Origin: Liolophura sinensis
Lineage: Eukaryota > Mollusca > Polyplacophora > Chitonida > Chitonidae
Assembly (NCBI RefSeq): GCF_032854445.1
Contig: NC_088296.1
Span: forward strand, 21,815,853-21,879,852
Direction: 5' to 3'
DNA: 64,000 nucleotides
In this document: positions 1 through 9,829 of the stretch, piece by piece
Layout: every line of letters starts with the position of its first letter
How positions within the stretch are numbered: position 1 is the stretch's first letter
Position numbers and translations under genes: made by a program
The notes under the pieces: generated by a model
Database searches by the model: none
What the model was told of the DNA's origin: nothing
The model's input: the letters and a program-made list of their open reading frames with translations, nothing else

Positions 1-59
1 TCTCCCCAAAAGGGTCGTCCTCGGTCCAGACATAAATCTCCAATACGTCTCCCTCCATA

Positions 60-518
60 ATGCCTTCCTTAGACAAAATTATACAGTGGAATTGTCGAGG
101 TCTTAAGGTAAATTTTATTGAAATAACACAGCTAGTTCAATCTTTAAATCCAGTAGCCATGTGTCTTCAGGAAACTCAGCTGAAGAAATCTGACAAAGAT
201 AATTCATCTCTTAAAGATTATACACTTTACAGCACTTATTCTAATGAGGAAGAGCTAGCTTGCGGCGGCTCCTCTATCTTCGGAAATAATAATATAATTC
301 ACAGCCCTGTTGATCTCGTTACCGAGCTTCAGGTTGTGGCCGTCCGTGTTTCATTGTCGGAAACAGTTACATTATGCTTGATCTATATTCCTTCTCACAC
401 TTCTTTGTCAATCTCTCAGTTACATAACTTAAAAGAACAACTCCCATCCCCTTTTATAATTATGGGGGATTTTAATGCCCATAACCCCTTATGGCGTAGT
501 AATAATATAAATAATTAA
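60..518 (+). pseudogene. LINE apurinic-type endonuclease domain (N-terminal part of ORF2)
   Basis: The 152-residue open frame carries the exonuclease-endonuclease-phosphatase fold signature of LINE ORF2. It has the Asn of QWNCRGL near residue 10, the Glu of CLQETQL near residue 38, and the GDFNAHNPLW block near residue 136. In an intact element this domain nicks the target DNA to prime reverse transcription. A stop follows directly. The continuation is readable in another frame (SAIDLTITDP, about 617-645), but the expected final SDH motif is not found. The start codon at 60 lies just after the apparent end of an upstream frame, which fits the ORF1/ORF2 boundary of I-type elements. Confidence 0.8.
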
Positions 519-1559
519 GGCAAAATATTGGAAGATTTTTTATCGAAAGATGAACTGCTTTATTTTAATGATGGTTCTATTACCTATTTACATCCAGACA
601 ATGGTTCATATTCTGCTATCGATCTCACTATCACGGATCCATCACTTTTTCCGGATTTTTCTTGGAGGGTGCATGACGATCTCTGTAGCCAGGTGGAAAT
701 TTGATGAAGCAGATTGGGTGGCATTGAGATGTTCTGTGAGGCTGATATCACCCCAGAGAATTTCAGCGCTGCTGCTGATCCTTTTTTAAAATTTAATGAA
801 CTCATATTAACCGCAGCCGATAGAACCATACCAAAGACCTCGGCAAATCCGTAGTCCAAAAGTAAAACCTGGTATGATAATGACTGTCGCAAAGCCATAC
901 AGGACCGTAAAAAGGCAGAGCGCAGATTTAGTCATTGTCCTAATAATAACAACTTAAACCAGATTCGTGTATTGAGAGCTAAAGCTCGTCGATTACTCAA
1001 GTCCAAGAGACGATCTTGTTGGCGGAACTTTGTTTCGGCCATTACCTCAAAAACACCCATGCGTAAGGTCTGGAACATGGTTCAGAAACTTAAGGACAAA
1101 AACAATAAAGCCAAAGTTCAGCATTTAAGAAGTGGAGACACCTTATTAACATCGTCTGATATATCCAATAAACTAGCTGAAACAATCTCTCAGAAATCTT
1201 CTGCAGAGAATTACACTTCTGAGTTTCAGCATATTAAAAAAACAAAAGGAGAAAATAAAATTACACTTTTATTCTAATAATGTGGAAGATTATAATCAGC
1301 CATTTTCGATTGAGGAGCTTAAAACTTCATTGAAAAAGGCCATGATACTACCTGCGGCCCAGATAACATATAATATAAGCTTCTGAACCATTTACCGACT
1401 GAGCCACTTTAAACTCTCTTGGACTTCCTTAATGATATTTGGATAACTGGTAACTTTCCATCGTCATGGAGGATGGCGTGTATTATCCCGGTTCCTTAAC
1501 CAGGTAAGGATCATACCGATCCAAATAATTACCGTCCCATAGCTCTTACCAGCTGCGTC

Positions 1560-2280
1560 TGTAAGACTATGGAACGAATGATAAATGATAGACTTGTTGG
1601 GTTTCTTGAAGCCAACAAGCTTTTATCTAATATTCAATGTGGTTTTCGTCAAGGTCGATCTACTTTAGATCACCTTGTTCGATTTGAAACTTTTATTCGA
1701 AATGATTTAATTAATATTGAACATGTGGTGTCGATATTTTTTGACCTTGAAAAGGCTTACGGATATGGGCCTTAAAGGCCGATTACCAATATTTGTACCA
1801 GAATTTTTATCCGATCGTCAGTTTAAGGTACGGGTGGGGTCCACTCTTACTGACTCTTATGAACAGGAAATGGGTGTACCCCAGGGCAGCATTCTATCAC
1901 CAACTCTGTTCAGCATAAAAATAAATAGCCTAACAAAAACATTGACACCTGGCACTGAGGGTTCTTTATATGTAAATGATTTTCTTATATGCTACCGTGC
2001 GAAAAATATAAATAGCATCGAGCAGCAACTGCAGCTTTGTCTAAATAAGATCGAGAAATGGGCAGTTGTCAATGGTTTTAGATTTTCAACGTCTAAAACC
2101 GTCTGTATGCATTTTTGTAACAAACGAAAATTTCATCTAGACCCTGAACTTAATTTTTATGGTGAACCAGTAAAAATTATTGGAGAACATAAATTTTTAG
2201 GGGTTATATTTGATAGTAAGCTATCTTTTATACCTCATATTAAAATGCTTAAAGTTAAATGTACAAGGCTCTCGATATAA
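1560..2280 (+). pseudogene. LINE reverse transcriptase domain with mutated catalytic motif
   Basis: Two overlapping frames give consecutive reverse-transcriptase motifs: a CGFRQGRSTLDHL block, an FDLEKAY block, the MGVPQGSILSPTLF block and the FLGVIFDSKLSF block. The catalytic YxDD box reads SLYVNDFLICY, so the first of the two essential aspartates is Asn. After FDLEKAY the frame shifts and part of the following helix is lost. The domain would copy element RNA into DNA; this copy is inactive on both counts. Confidence 0.85.
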
Positions 2281-2539
2281 TATAGGTCGTGTCTAGCACC
2301 GCCTGGGATGCTGACCGATCAGTTTTACTTAATTTATATTGTTCTCTGGTGAGGTCTAAATTGGACTATGGATCCATCATTTACGGTTCCGCTATATTAA
2401 AGTGATGGATTTGGTCCATCATCAAGATTTGAGGCTCAGCCTTGGTGCTTTTAGAACCTCACCAGTAGACAGTTTATACGTGGAGGCTAACGAGCCTTCT
2501 TTACAGATATTATATTCTGTTGGATACCAAGTCAAACTG

Positions 2540-2922
2540 GTATCCATGGAAACACAGTCGTAGACAGGGAGGCAAAGGCTGCCCTAAATAAACCCATATC
2601 AAAAGTTAAAACCCCTTATACTGACGTGAAGTCTAATATTCTTAAATATATTCGTCGCCTTTGGCAGGGTGAATGGGACTTGCAGATCCATAATAAACTG
2701 CATGCTATTCATCCTGTCATTGGCCACAATGCCTGTACTTGTGGAATGTCTCGTGGGGATCAAGTAGTTTTAACAAGGTGTCGTGTTGGGCATTCTCATC
2801 TAACACACAATTTCATCTTAGATGGGAGCAGTGCCTTCTACACAGTCAACTCTATACATGATTTATTTGACAGCTGGCGATGTTGTCATAAAATATTTGA
2901 AGGCCATTGGCCTATATCATAA
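2540..2922 (+). pseudogene. LINE C-terminal region after RNase H
   Basis: The frame continues from the RNase H remnant (GNTVVDREAKAAL) into a tail with LWQGEWD, the Cys-containing block HNACTCGMSRGDQ, and CRVGHSHLTHNFIL. It closes at 2920-2922. The same tail occurs on the minus strand at 13408-13865, where a complementary portion (VDFAHVRQRF) is preserved. This region follows RNase H in I-type elements and its role is poorly defined. It is useful as a family marker linking the copies in this window. Confidence 0.7.
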
Positions 2923-3221
2923 AATATAAATTTTGATGTCGGAAATATTTATAGATAAAAAAAAGCTTCCTAGATATATTATTTTTTTTCAATATGCCGG
3001 TTTTCGAGTTTTAACTGTTTTAGTTTTTTTTATGTGATTTTAAACATGTCTGTGCTTTTTGTTTTATTTTTCATGTTCTCACCATCATTTCGAAAACCTT
3101 AACCGCCTCATGTTTTCACCTTGTTCTCGCCACGATATGGCTGAAATATTGCCGGTGTGGCGTTAAGCCATAATCATTTATTCATTCATTCTTGGTGATG
3201 TGACGTCATGCGTCTACGATC

Positions 3222-3515
3222 AAGTGTGGTGAGTGAGTGCATGCGTGGGGTTTAACGTCGTACTTAGCAATTTTTCAGTCATATGACGACAAAGGAATCC
3301 TTAAAGTGCATGCAATGTGCCTCCTTGTTGCAGGACGGATTACCACCTCTCTTTTATGTAGTACTGCTTCCCTGAGACGACTTACCGAAGGCAAGTAAGT
3401 CGCGCCACCCGAGCCATTATACTGATACGGGTCATCAAGTTGTTGCACTATCCCTTTAATGCTGAACGCCTAGCGTCGAAGCTACAACACCTTCTTTTAA
3501 GGTCTTAGGTGTGGG
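3222..3515 (-). mobile_element. SINE family B, 5'-truncated copy
   Basis: On the minus strand this matches the body and tail of the elements at 15999 and 57147. Shared blocks include GCGTTCAGCAT, GATAGTGCAACAACT, GACCCGTATCAGTATAATGG, CCTGCAACAAGGAGGCAC and the tail ATATGACTGAAAAATTG plus GACGTTAAACCCC, ending in ACTCACTC. The tRNA-like head is missing. This copy keeps the segment containing CTTCGGTAAGTCGTCTCA that the copy at 15999 has lost. Confidence 0.8.
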
Positions 3516-3734
3516 CCGACCCAAGATTAACTATGGATCTGCCGCTTCCCATATAGAAGAGCCTGATTTCGGATGCTGTACATAGATTTGTACCTCTCGA
3601 TGAATTGCAACAAAACAACATTCATGGAAACATTTATTGGAGATCTAGCCATCAAAGTACCCTCTGTAAAGATGACAGAATAGTGATTTTTACATCAATT
3701 TCATTAGTACTGAACTTTCCTGCTTAAACATCAG
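3516..3734. other. No recognisable feature
   Basis: AT-rich sequence between a SINE and a dispersed repeat. No domain, repeat or RNA gene is seen. Confidence 0.5.
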
Positions 3735-4200
3735 GGGAAATTTTCACTTATCTTTATTGCTCTCGTGCCCTTGGTTGAGCACTGAGATAAATACATAGTG
3801 GGAATATAAAAGTTCGCGAAAAGGATATCAAACATAAGCGTCATGTCCGACATTCGTATACCATTCGTAGTTCGTAAAGGGCGTTCCAAGTCGATATTCT
3901 CAAGATCCATTTCCAAAACAACGTTTAACACTCGCTCCCAAAGATAAAGTTTCACAGGAGAGTTAACAAGGGAGAAGCCGTCATCAGTTTTCAATGATGC
4001 CGCACAGACAGTAGATATTCCAGGCATGAATTCCATATCAAAGTTCAAATTCGTAGTACATGAATGAGCTCTAGGTCAAATAACAATTAAACAAGGTATC
4101 TCAGTCGCGCTTTGATTGCAACTGTTCATAAACGCATCATGTAGATGTAATGAGCATGGCTGCCTTTACGGACTCCAGCACAATTCAACAAGACAGCAAG
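3735..4200 (-). repeat. Dispersed repeat R, copy 1
   Basis: This stretch is a diverged copy of 58285-58660 in the same orientation. Long matching runs include CATGTCCGACATTCG, GAATTCCATATCAAAGTTCA and TTGATTGCAACTGTTCATAA. The minus strand has a 105-residue open frame (3731-4048) that resembles nothing I can name, and the other copy does not preserve that frame. I treat it as a repeat of unknown class. It may be part of the same element as the reverse-transcriptase remnants described below, because the 58-kb copy sits next to one. Confidence 0.6.
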
Positions 4201-4555
4201 GGAAATGATACATAAAAACTAGATCAGACATGATTAACATATTGTGCTAACTTTCTCATAATGGTTTTATTTACAAATCAGCTATTTGACCCGTGTAGTC
4301 GTTTGTCGCGAATAAAATATTGCGTGATTTTTTCGTTCCTTTTGTCACTGAAAAGTTACACTCAAACATAAAATTCTTTCCGTCACCTACATAGCTTTTG
4401 AACATATCTCAAGCTCGTTTATACGTCAGCGTAAAGGTGTTTTTCTAACTCGAGTTTGTTCTTGATTCCTAGGTAACAAAAAAGGCCTTTGGTGAGTTTC
4501 TAATGTCTTCTGTCCAGTTCTTAATAGCCTAATCGCGTAGCTGTCGGTTAACACT

Positions 4556-5240
4556 CTGTATTAGCCATTAACTCTCAGTGCCTTTCAACATGTTTCTTAA
4601 ATTAGGAGACAAAATTAGAATACTGTTGAATACTTGAAAGCCTAACCTTAAATGTCGTTCAAACTGTTCCTTTAGCTGTGACTACCACTGCCAGATCTTG
4701 TATGCTCCTCTCCCGTCAATATAAAGATGCATTTAAGCGAGCGTTTTCTTCCCCCTTTTTCCAAACAAAGCTGTTACCAAAGCTAGTAACTCACTGATGC
4801 ATATATTAACTGCCTTTCAAAATTTTTCTTAAATTCGGAAACAAAATTAGAATGAATGAATGAATGAATGAATGATTGTGGCTTAACGCCACATTGGCAA
4901 TATTTCAGGCATAGCATGGCGAGAACATGATGAAAACACGAGGCGGATAAGGTTTTCGATATAATAGTGAGCAAAGTCTAGGTAGTCAACCAGGATATGG
5001 TTGGTGCCATATTATGCATCACATCCAACACACTCGGGAGCACTGCTGAAAAACAAAATTAGAAGACTGTTTTCTACTTTAAAGTATAAGATTGAATGTT
5101 TATGTGGTTCTTTTAGCAGTGGTTGGATATTGGAGATTAACACCTTCCTAGATCTGGTATGCTACTCTGTCATTTTAAGGATGCATTTGAGTGAATGGGC
5201 TATTTAACCTCTTTTGAAACAAACCGAAGACGAAGCCAAA
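4556..5240. repeat. Local tandem duplication (about 240 bp units), second unit split by a LINE fragment
   Basis: The segment 4556-4785 is repeated as 4786-4852 plus 5051-5240. Matching landmarks are TGCCTTTCAA, ACAAAATTAGAA, the word for about GATGCATTTRAG, and the GATCTxGTATGCT block. The second unit is interrupted by the insertion at 4853-5050. The first unit therefore shows what the site looked like before insertion. Confidence 0.75.
4853..5050 (-). mobile_element. I-type LINE 3' fragment with 14-bp target-site duplication
   Basis: On the minus strand this is the 3' end of the I-type LINE. A piece resembling the VDFAH coding region is followed, after an internal deletion, by the 3' untranslated region (ATATTGCC, GTGGCGTTAAGCC) and an ATTC repeat tail at 4853-4875. 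The sequence AAACAAAATTAGAA stands on both sides (4839-4852 and 5051-5064) and is read as the target-site duplication. The neighbouring duplicated unit holds the uninterrupted site (about 4608-4620). Confidence 0.8.
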
Positions 5241-5394
5241 AACTTGTCAATGCATATAATAGTATATTTATCATCTTACTGAGATGGAAATGCTCCAACA
5301 AACCATTCATGTTACTTGTAGTTAGCTCAAAATAAAATCTATGGGTCGAAACAAACATTCATATACCAGTCGTCAACCGAAATGGACTTCCCTG

Positions 5395-5740
5395 TCTAAA
5401 ATCGTAAGTCCAACTCCCAATGCGTGGCTTAACACAAATCCGCAAAGGATTAAGATGGTATAAAAGTACCAACTTTGGAGGGAATCATGCAAATAGAAGC
5501 AGTCAAAGATTGAACGATTCACAAAACGTTTAGGACAGTGAGTGAAATCAGTATCCCAATCCTGTACCATGCTGGCACATAACTTACCGATAATCAACAC
5601 ATGTGTCTCAGTTATACTTTGGCTGCAACTCTTCATATATCCAACATGGCGATCCAGTTCAGCGCGATTAACGTACGTCTCCCCAGCCAAGGGAGAAAAC
5701 TTAATTGGACACAATTATGAAGCATAGTGCCAGATCTGTC
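5395..5740 (-). repeat. Possible diverged copy of dispersed repeat R
   Basis: Short blocks recur in the same order as in 6777-6925 and 58444-58700: GTGAAATCAGT, the TTGGCTGCAACTCTTCAT variant, and GACACAATTATGAAGC. A 113-residue minus-strand frame (5373-5714) spans it. Its hydrophobic stretch could suggest a membrane segment, but no family is recognised and the repeat relationship makes a host gene unlikely. Confidence 0.35.
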
Positions 5741-5943
5741 TCTATTTACTTACAAGATGATTATACTGTTGCGGCTATTTTTAACTGTTCTTTTCTAATG
5801 GGGAAAAAGAATGAAGAGCATGTTTACGAATAACTTTCAACATTTCTTCATTTGAAGTTTACACAACTTTTATGCTTTCTCCATCTTGAAGTAGTATACC
5901 GCAAAAATTATTAAAATAAGTATACATCAATAAAAAAGATAAA

Positions 5944-6330
5944 CGGGATGTCCTTATCTGAGGTACAAGTACCAAACTGACATATGAAGTAGTACACGAT
6001 CCCTATATGTGCAGATGTCCTTATCTGACCTACCAAGCTGACATATGAAGTACTCCTTTTCAAAGCACGATTCCTTTGTATGCAGATGTTCTTATCTCAC
6101 TTACCAATCTAACATATGACGTACTCTTCTTTAGAACGCGATGTTTACATATGCAGATGTCCTTATCTGACTTAACAAACCTACACATGAAACACTCTTT
6201 AGAACACGATCTCCATATAAGCAGATGTCCTTATCTCACTTACCTATCTAACATATGAAGTACTCCTCTTTAGAACACGATACGTAGATGTCCTTTTTTG
6301 ACTTACCAAACTGGCATATGAAGTAGTTAT
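5944..6330. repeat. Tandem repeat of about 66-71 bp that copies the lectin exon 3/intron junction
   Basis: Six consecutive units share GATGTCCTTATCTGACTTAC, then CATATGAAGTA, then TAGAACACGAT. The last, outermost unit at about 6289-6330 overlaps the end of lectin exon 3 and its splice donor. Read on the minus strand, each unit therefore carries a degenerate TACTTCATATG plus a GTAAGT-like donor. Some units keep the donor (about 6235-6245), others have lost it (GTTAAGT near 6170). Confidence 0.8.
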
Positions 6331-6465
6331 CTTCGGAACAACGGCGCGGGGAGAGTTTCCACATTCCATGTGAAGCGGCCGCGAATAAAACGTTCTGCTT
6401 ACAGAGAAGAGCACAGTCCAACCACCAGCCAAACATATTAGCAAATATGTCGTATTCCCAACGGT
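6307..6465 (-). CDS. C-type lectin exon 3 (C-terminal part of the fold)
   Basis: The acceptor CTAACAG (6472-6466) opens a 159-bp exon. Its first two bases complete the split codon from exon 2. The exon supplies DCALLC, GMWKLSPRRC and NYFICQF, the two closing cysteines of the domain. The donor is G|GTAAGT (6306-6301). Where the family usually has Trp-Asn-Asp, this protein has MWKLSP. Confidence 0.75.
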
Positions 6466-9400
6466 CTGTTAGTGTGCGTTCAGTAGTGCCTACAAATATG
6501 AAGTTTTGTCCAAAAAAGCTTCAGAACAATACAGCATTTTAAGTAATTCTAGATCATTTGCGTCTAATAAATTTGCAATGGACATCACTGGAATTTTTTT
6601 TATTTAAATCTTCTTAAGCCATGATCCTAGTGGTTTGTGATTTGCTACGTTTCACACCTTTGCATGAGCAGTATAAACCCTAACGGAGGTAAACTGACAA
6701 GAGGCCTTATTTCACGTGTTAAGTTTGACTGTTTGCCAACTTTCATCTATGTGTCGAAAGGCATAATGTATGACTGAGTGAAATCAGTTTTCAAATAGTG
6801 TACTGTGCTAAAATACCTGTTGTCGATAACAAATCCAACGGGACGATCAAATTCAACACGATGAATATACAACTCCTTACCCTGCGGTTAGGCGGAATTA
6901 GACACAATCAATGAAGTAGAGTGCAGATTCTGGACGCTCTGTCCATATTTTCTTCCAAGAAAATTATACTGTAAATCTTAAGGGGCTTGGAGTGAAGGCG
7001 TTTGATAAAATACCCTATTTTTTTGCAGTAATAACTTGTGGCATCACCTTCTCTTAACTGTTCTGGTTTTGCTCTTTGTGCTGTAAGTCTTTTATACACT
7101 TACGTTCGTATACCAGACGTCTGCCATAAAGCAAGTTGAGGGATTACATTCACAAGACCAGATTCCACATCCAACGTTCAACAAGAATTAAGAACAAACA
7201 GTATTATTAAACAGGATTCATGCGAAGAGGAGGAGTCTACATAGACGTTAAACGGACCTTCGAGGCGAGTGAATTATTTTATTTATTTGATTGGTGTTTT
7301 GCGCTGTACTCAAGAATATTTTACTTATACGACTGCGGCCAGCATTATTGTGGGAGGAAACCGGGCAGAGCCCAGGGGAACCCACGACCATCCGCAGGTT
7401 GCTGATAGACCTTCCCACGTACAGCCGGAGAGGAAGCCAGCATGAGCTGGACTTGAACTCACAGCAACCGCATTGGTGAGATGTTCAGTATCGTTCCCTG
7501 CTAATACGCAACTTTTATGGGAGCAGTAGTTAAAAACATTATCCTTACAGGTGGAGCTACATAAGCTTCAAAATGGCCAATATTTACGATATAATTAAGA
7601 CGTATTAGATAGAGAGAAAACCAGAGCAGCGCCGACAGCGTGATAGCTGGAAAATGGCCACGCGTAACCAGCCAAATACTGTACCTTGTCAAATTACCTC
7701 AGTTATGGTTCTATTCTAACTGCTCATGTAAATTACGAATTACAAGGCCTAGACACCATGGCTTAAACAGCATTAGGTAACAAACATGTGGTGATGTTAA
7801 CTGCAATCTATTGGAGGTGACTGACTGAGAATGGATCAAAATGCAGTGTTGTCATTAACACAAAATTAGTTTATTTGTGTACTTTCACCTATAAGACCAC
7901 GACCGGCATTACGAGGGGAGAAAACCGAGCAGAGCCGGGTGAAACACGACCATCGGCAGGTTGTTGGTAGAATTGTCGACGTACAGCCAGAGAGCGGGAG
8001 AGGAATCAGCATAACATGAAATCGCAGTGACCATATTGGCAGGAGGCTTCCGAGCAAACGTATGCATGCATGAAATAATGAATGTTGCGATCTGTACTTT
8101 TCCAAAATTTGACCCAACCTTCTTTCAGATGCAAATAAATGTCAAAAAGCATTATTTTTCTGCTCAAAACTTGCTTATATTTTTCAGTAGGATATAGACC
8201 TACCTTCCCAACATAAAACGCCTTTCTTATATGAACAGAACTGAAAGACTCACGCAAAATGAATAGCTTAATCACGGACGAAATACAGTCAACTTTACCA
8301 TCCATCCACTGCCATCGCCCTTCTTCGTTCGAATCAGACAAACCGACCCATCCACATTTTCGAGAGAGTTTATTAAAAAGGGATAAGTAGTCTTCTCCAG
8401 TGATTGAACCATCGAGGAGTTTCCCGAGATGCCCGCCTTTCCTGGAGCAAAAATCCACAGCGCCTCGCCAGTCAAGAAGCCTCTTGTACGGCACGAAGCA
8501 AGATTTTCCGGTTCTTGAAAGGATGTGCGCCTCGGTAGGCTCTGTGCTTGGACAGGGGAATGTGGCCGCCACTGTCAAAACAGCATGGGTTACTTACAAA
8601 TCAAAAACAGTCGAACACTGAGTCTCCAAAACGTTTTGTGTGTTCTTGTATGACTCACCAATAATGCACTACAAATGCAAGTGTTCTTGACATGTATGAC
8701 TCACCAATAATGCACTACAAATACAATTGTTCTTGACATGTATGACTCACCAATAATGCACTACAAATGCAAGTGTTCTTGACATGTATGACTCGCCAAT
8801 AATGCACTACAAATCTAGACGTTATTGACACGTATGTTTCACCTATAATGTACTACAAATACAATTGTTCTTGACATGAATGACTCACCAATAATGCAAT
8901 ACAAATGCAAGTGTTCTTGACACGTATGACTAGCCAATAATGCACTACAAATCCAGATGTTCTTGACATGTATGTCTCACCAATAATGCACTACAAACAC
9001 AAATGTTCTTGACATGTATGACTCGCCAATAATGCACTACAAATACAAGTGTTCTTGACATGCATGACTCACCAATAATGCACTACAAATGCAAGTGTTC
9101 TTGGCATGTATGACTAGCCAATAATGCACTACAAATCTAAATGTTCTTGACATGTATGTCTCAACTATAATGCACTACAAACACAAATGTTCTTGACATG
9201 TACGGGTCACCTATAATGCACTACAAATACAAGTGTTTTCACGATTATATTGCACTACAAATGCAAGTGTTCTTGACATGTATCGCTCACCAATATTACA
9301 CTACAAATACAAGTGTTCCCGACATGTATGGCTCACCAATATTACACTACAAATAAAAGTGCTCTTTACATGTATTGCTCACCAATATTACACTACAAAT

Positions 9401-9829
9401 ACAAGTGTTCTTGACATGTATCGCTCACCAATATTACACTACAAACACAAGTGTTTTTGACATGTATGGCTCACTTATAATGCATTACAAATAGAAGTGT
9501 TCTTGATATGTATGACTCGACAATAATGCGCTACAAACACAAATGTGCTGCACATTTATATTACAGCAAAAACACAAGTGTATTTAACATTCTTGATACG
9601 CCAATAATACACCACGAAGTCACATAAACTGATCAGCAGACGTAAGCATATTAATTCCCACCCTCCTCCCGCTGTGACTCCGCATTGCGACAACGGTCCA
9701 TTTGTGTACCCATAGTTTCCACTATCTGTCAAAGCATGGTACACACGTGCTTGACTTACCTAAACGGCTTACTCCAAACACGTTCCCAAGTAGTAAGCCC
9801 AACAGAAACTTCGTGCAGATGATCTTCAT
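6307..9829 (-). CDS. Secreted C-type lectin gene (three exons seen, 3' exon not found)
   Basis: Exons at 9829-9760, 8571-8299 and 6465-6307 join in frame, all at phase 1, to give 167 residues up to the last donor. Residues 1-23 form a signal peptide (KFLLGLLLG core). A single C-type lectin domain spans about 45-167. It has Cys65 and Cys165 as the outer disulfide pair, Cys132 and Cys157 as the inner pair, an extra N-terminal Cys48, and the fold signature WVGL at 98-101 followed by WQWMD. The calcium/sugar motifs EPN or QPD and WND are absent, so calcium-dependent sugar binding is doubtful and another ligand is more likely. The product should be secreted, possibly for immune recognition; that role is inference from the family. 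A final exon with the stop codon should lie below 6307 but was not identified. Confidence 0.8.
6777..7060 (-). pseudogene. Short reverse-transcriptase/dispersed repeat R remnant
   Basis: This segment repeats, with heavy divergence, blocks also seen at 26040-26170, 41800-41900 and 58975-59080. They are CTCTGTCCATATT, a TTATACTGTAAA-type run, CTTGGAGTGAAGGCGTTTGAT, and TAACTTGTG. On the minus strand this is the tail of the reverse-transcriptase family better preserved at 58960-59440 (the KRLHSKFLKFYN region). No reading frame is intact. It lies in lectin intron 2. Confidence 0.6.
7267..7487 (-). mobile_element. SINE family A copy, head truncated
   Basis: The plus strand shows the reversed tail (TTTATTTGATTGGTGTTTT), the body (ATATTTTACTTATACGAC, GGAAACCGGGCAGAGCCC, CCTTCCCACGTACAGCCGG, AGCATGAGCTGGACTTGAAC) and part of the tRNA-like B-box region. 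The outermost tRNA-like head is missing. It lies in lectin intron 2. Confidence 0.85.
7483..7592. repeat. 110-bp sequence shared with 27155-27264
   Basis: About 110 bases starting GATGTTCAGTAT and ending AAAATGGCCA recur in the same orientation near 27155, at roughly 95 percent identity by eye. In both places they directly follow SINE A sequence. They may be part of a composite element, or sequence carried along when a SINE was copied. Confidence 0.75.
7866..8050 (-). mobile_element. SINE family A, old degraded copy
   Basis: Order-preserved fragments of the A body are visible: CTATAAGACCACGACCGGC, AACCGAGCAGAGCC, ACGACCATCGGCAGGTTG, GACGTACAGCCAGAGAG and CGCAGTGACCATATTGG. Both ends are lost. 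It is clearly older than the copies at 37984 or 56769 and lies in lectin intron 2. Confidence 0.7.
8299..8571 (-). CDS. C-type lectin exon 2 (N-terminal two thirds of the lectin fold)
   Basis: The acceptor TTTTGACAG (8580-8572) opens a 273-bp exon encoding residues 24-115. It includes GKSCF, the helix AVDFCSRKGGHL and the diagnostic WVGLSDSNEEGRWQWMD. The exon closes at the donor G|GTAAAG (8298). The minus-strand frame runs on past the donor into intron but loses family resemblance there, which supports the splice site. Confidence 0.85.
8638..9600. repeat. 46-bp minisatellite filling lectin intron 1
   Basis: About 20 units of a 46-bp motif are arranged head to tail (GTGTTCTTGACATGTATGAC, then TCACCAATAATGCACTACAA, then ATGCAA). 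They vary at positions such as the ATGCAA/ATACAA end and CACCAAT/CGCCAAT. The units from about 9240 carry ATATTACACTAC instead of ATAATGCACTAC, so the array has at least two subtypes in blocks. It occupies nearly all of the intron between lectin exons 1 and 2. Forty-six is not a multiple of three and open frames here are incidental. Confidence 0.9.
9760..9829 (-). CDS. C-type lectin exon 1 (start codon and signal peptide)
   Basis: The minus strand reads from ATG at 9829-9827 through a 23-residue hydrophobic leader (MKIICTKFLLGLLLGNVFG). It ends after the first base of a codon at a strong donor, GTAAGT (9759-9754). No upstream in-frame extension is needed, and phase and length suit the first coding exon of a secreted protein. 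Confidence 0.75.

Larger units (their letters stand above)
1..3195 (+). mobile_element. I-type (Nimb/I-like) non-LTR retrotransposon, decayed, 5' end outside window
   Basis: A LINE runs in from the left edge. Visible in order are an endonuclease (60-518 and continuing), a reverse transcriptase (about 1510-2280), the end of an RNase H and the C-terminal tail (about 2540-2922), then a 3' untranslated region ending in an ATTC repeat near 3180-3195. The reading frame is broken repeatedly by stops and frameshifts, so it cannot encode working protein. Most of the RNase H is deleted: the text jumps from the end of the reverse-transcriptase region (about 2505) straight to the motif HGNTVVDREAKAAL (about 2550). 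RNase H plus this C-terminal domain is typical of the I superclade. Clade placement is from memory of motif style and is the least certain part. Confidence 0.85.

Noticed and set aside
5373-5714. Final exon of the lectin gene
   Set aside because: It lies downstream in the right orientation and contains cysteines, but shares blocks with dispersed repeat R and has no clear phase-1 acceptor.
8006-8298. C-terminal extension of lectin exon 2 in the same open frame
   Set aside because: Family similarity ends at the GTAAAG donor, and exon 3 continues the fold with matching phase. The extension is intron.
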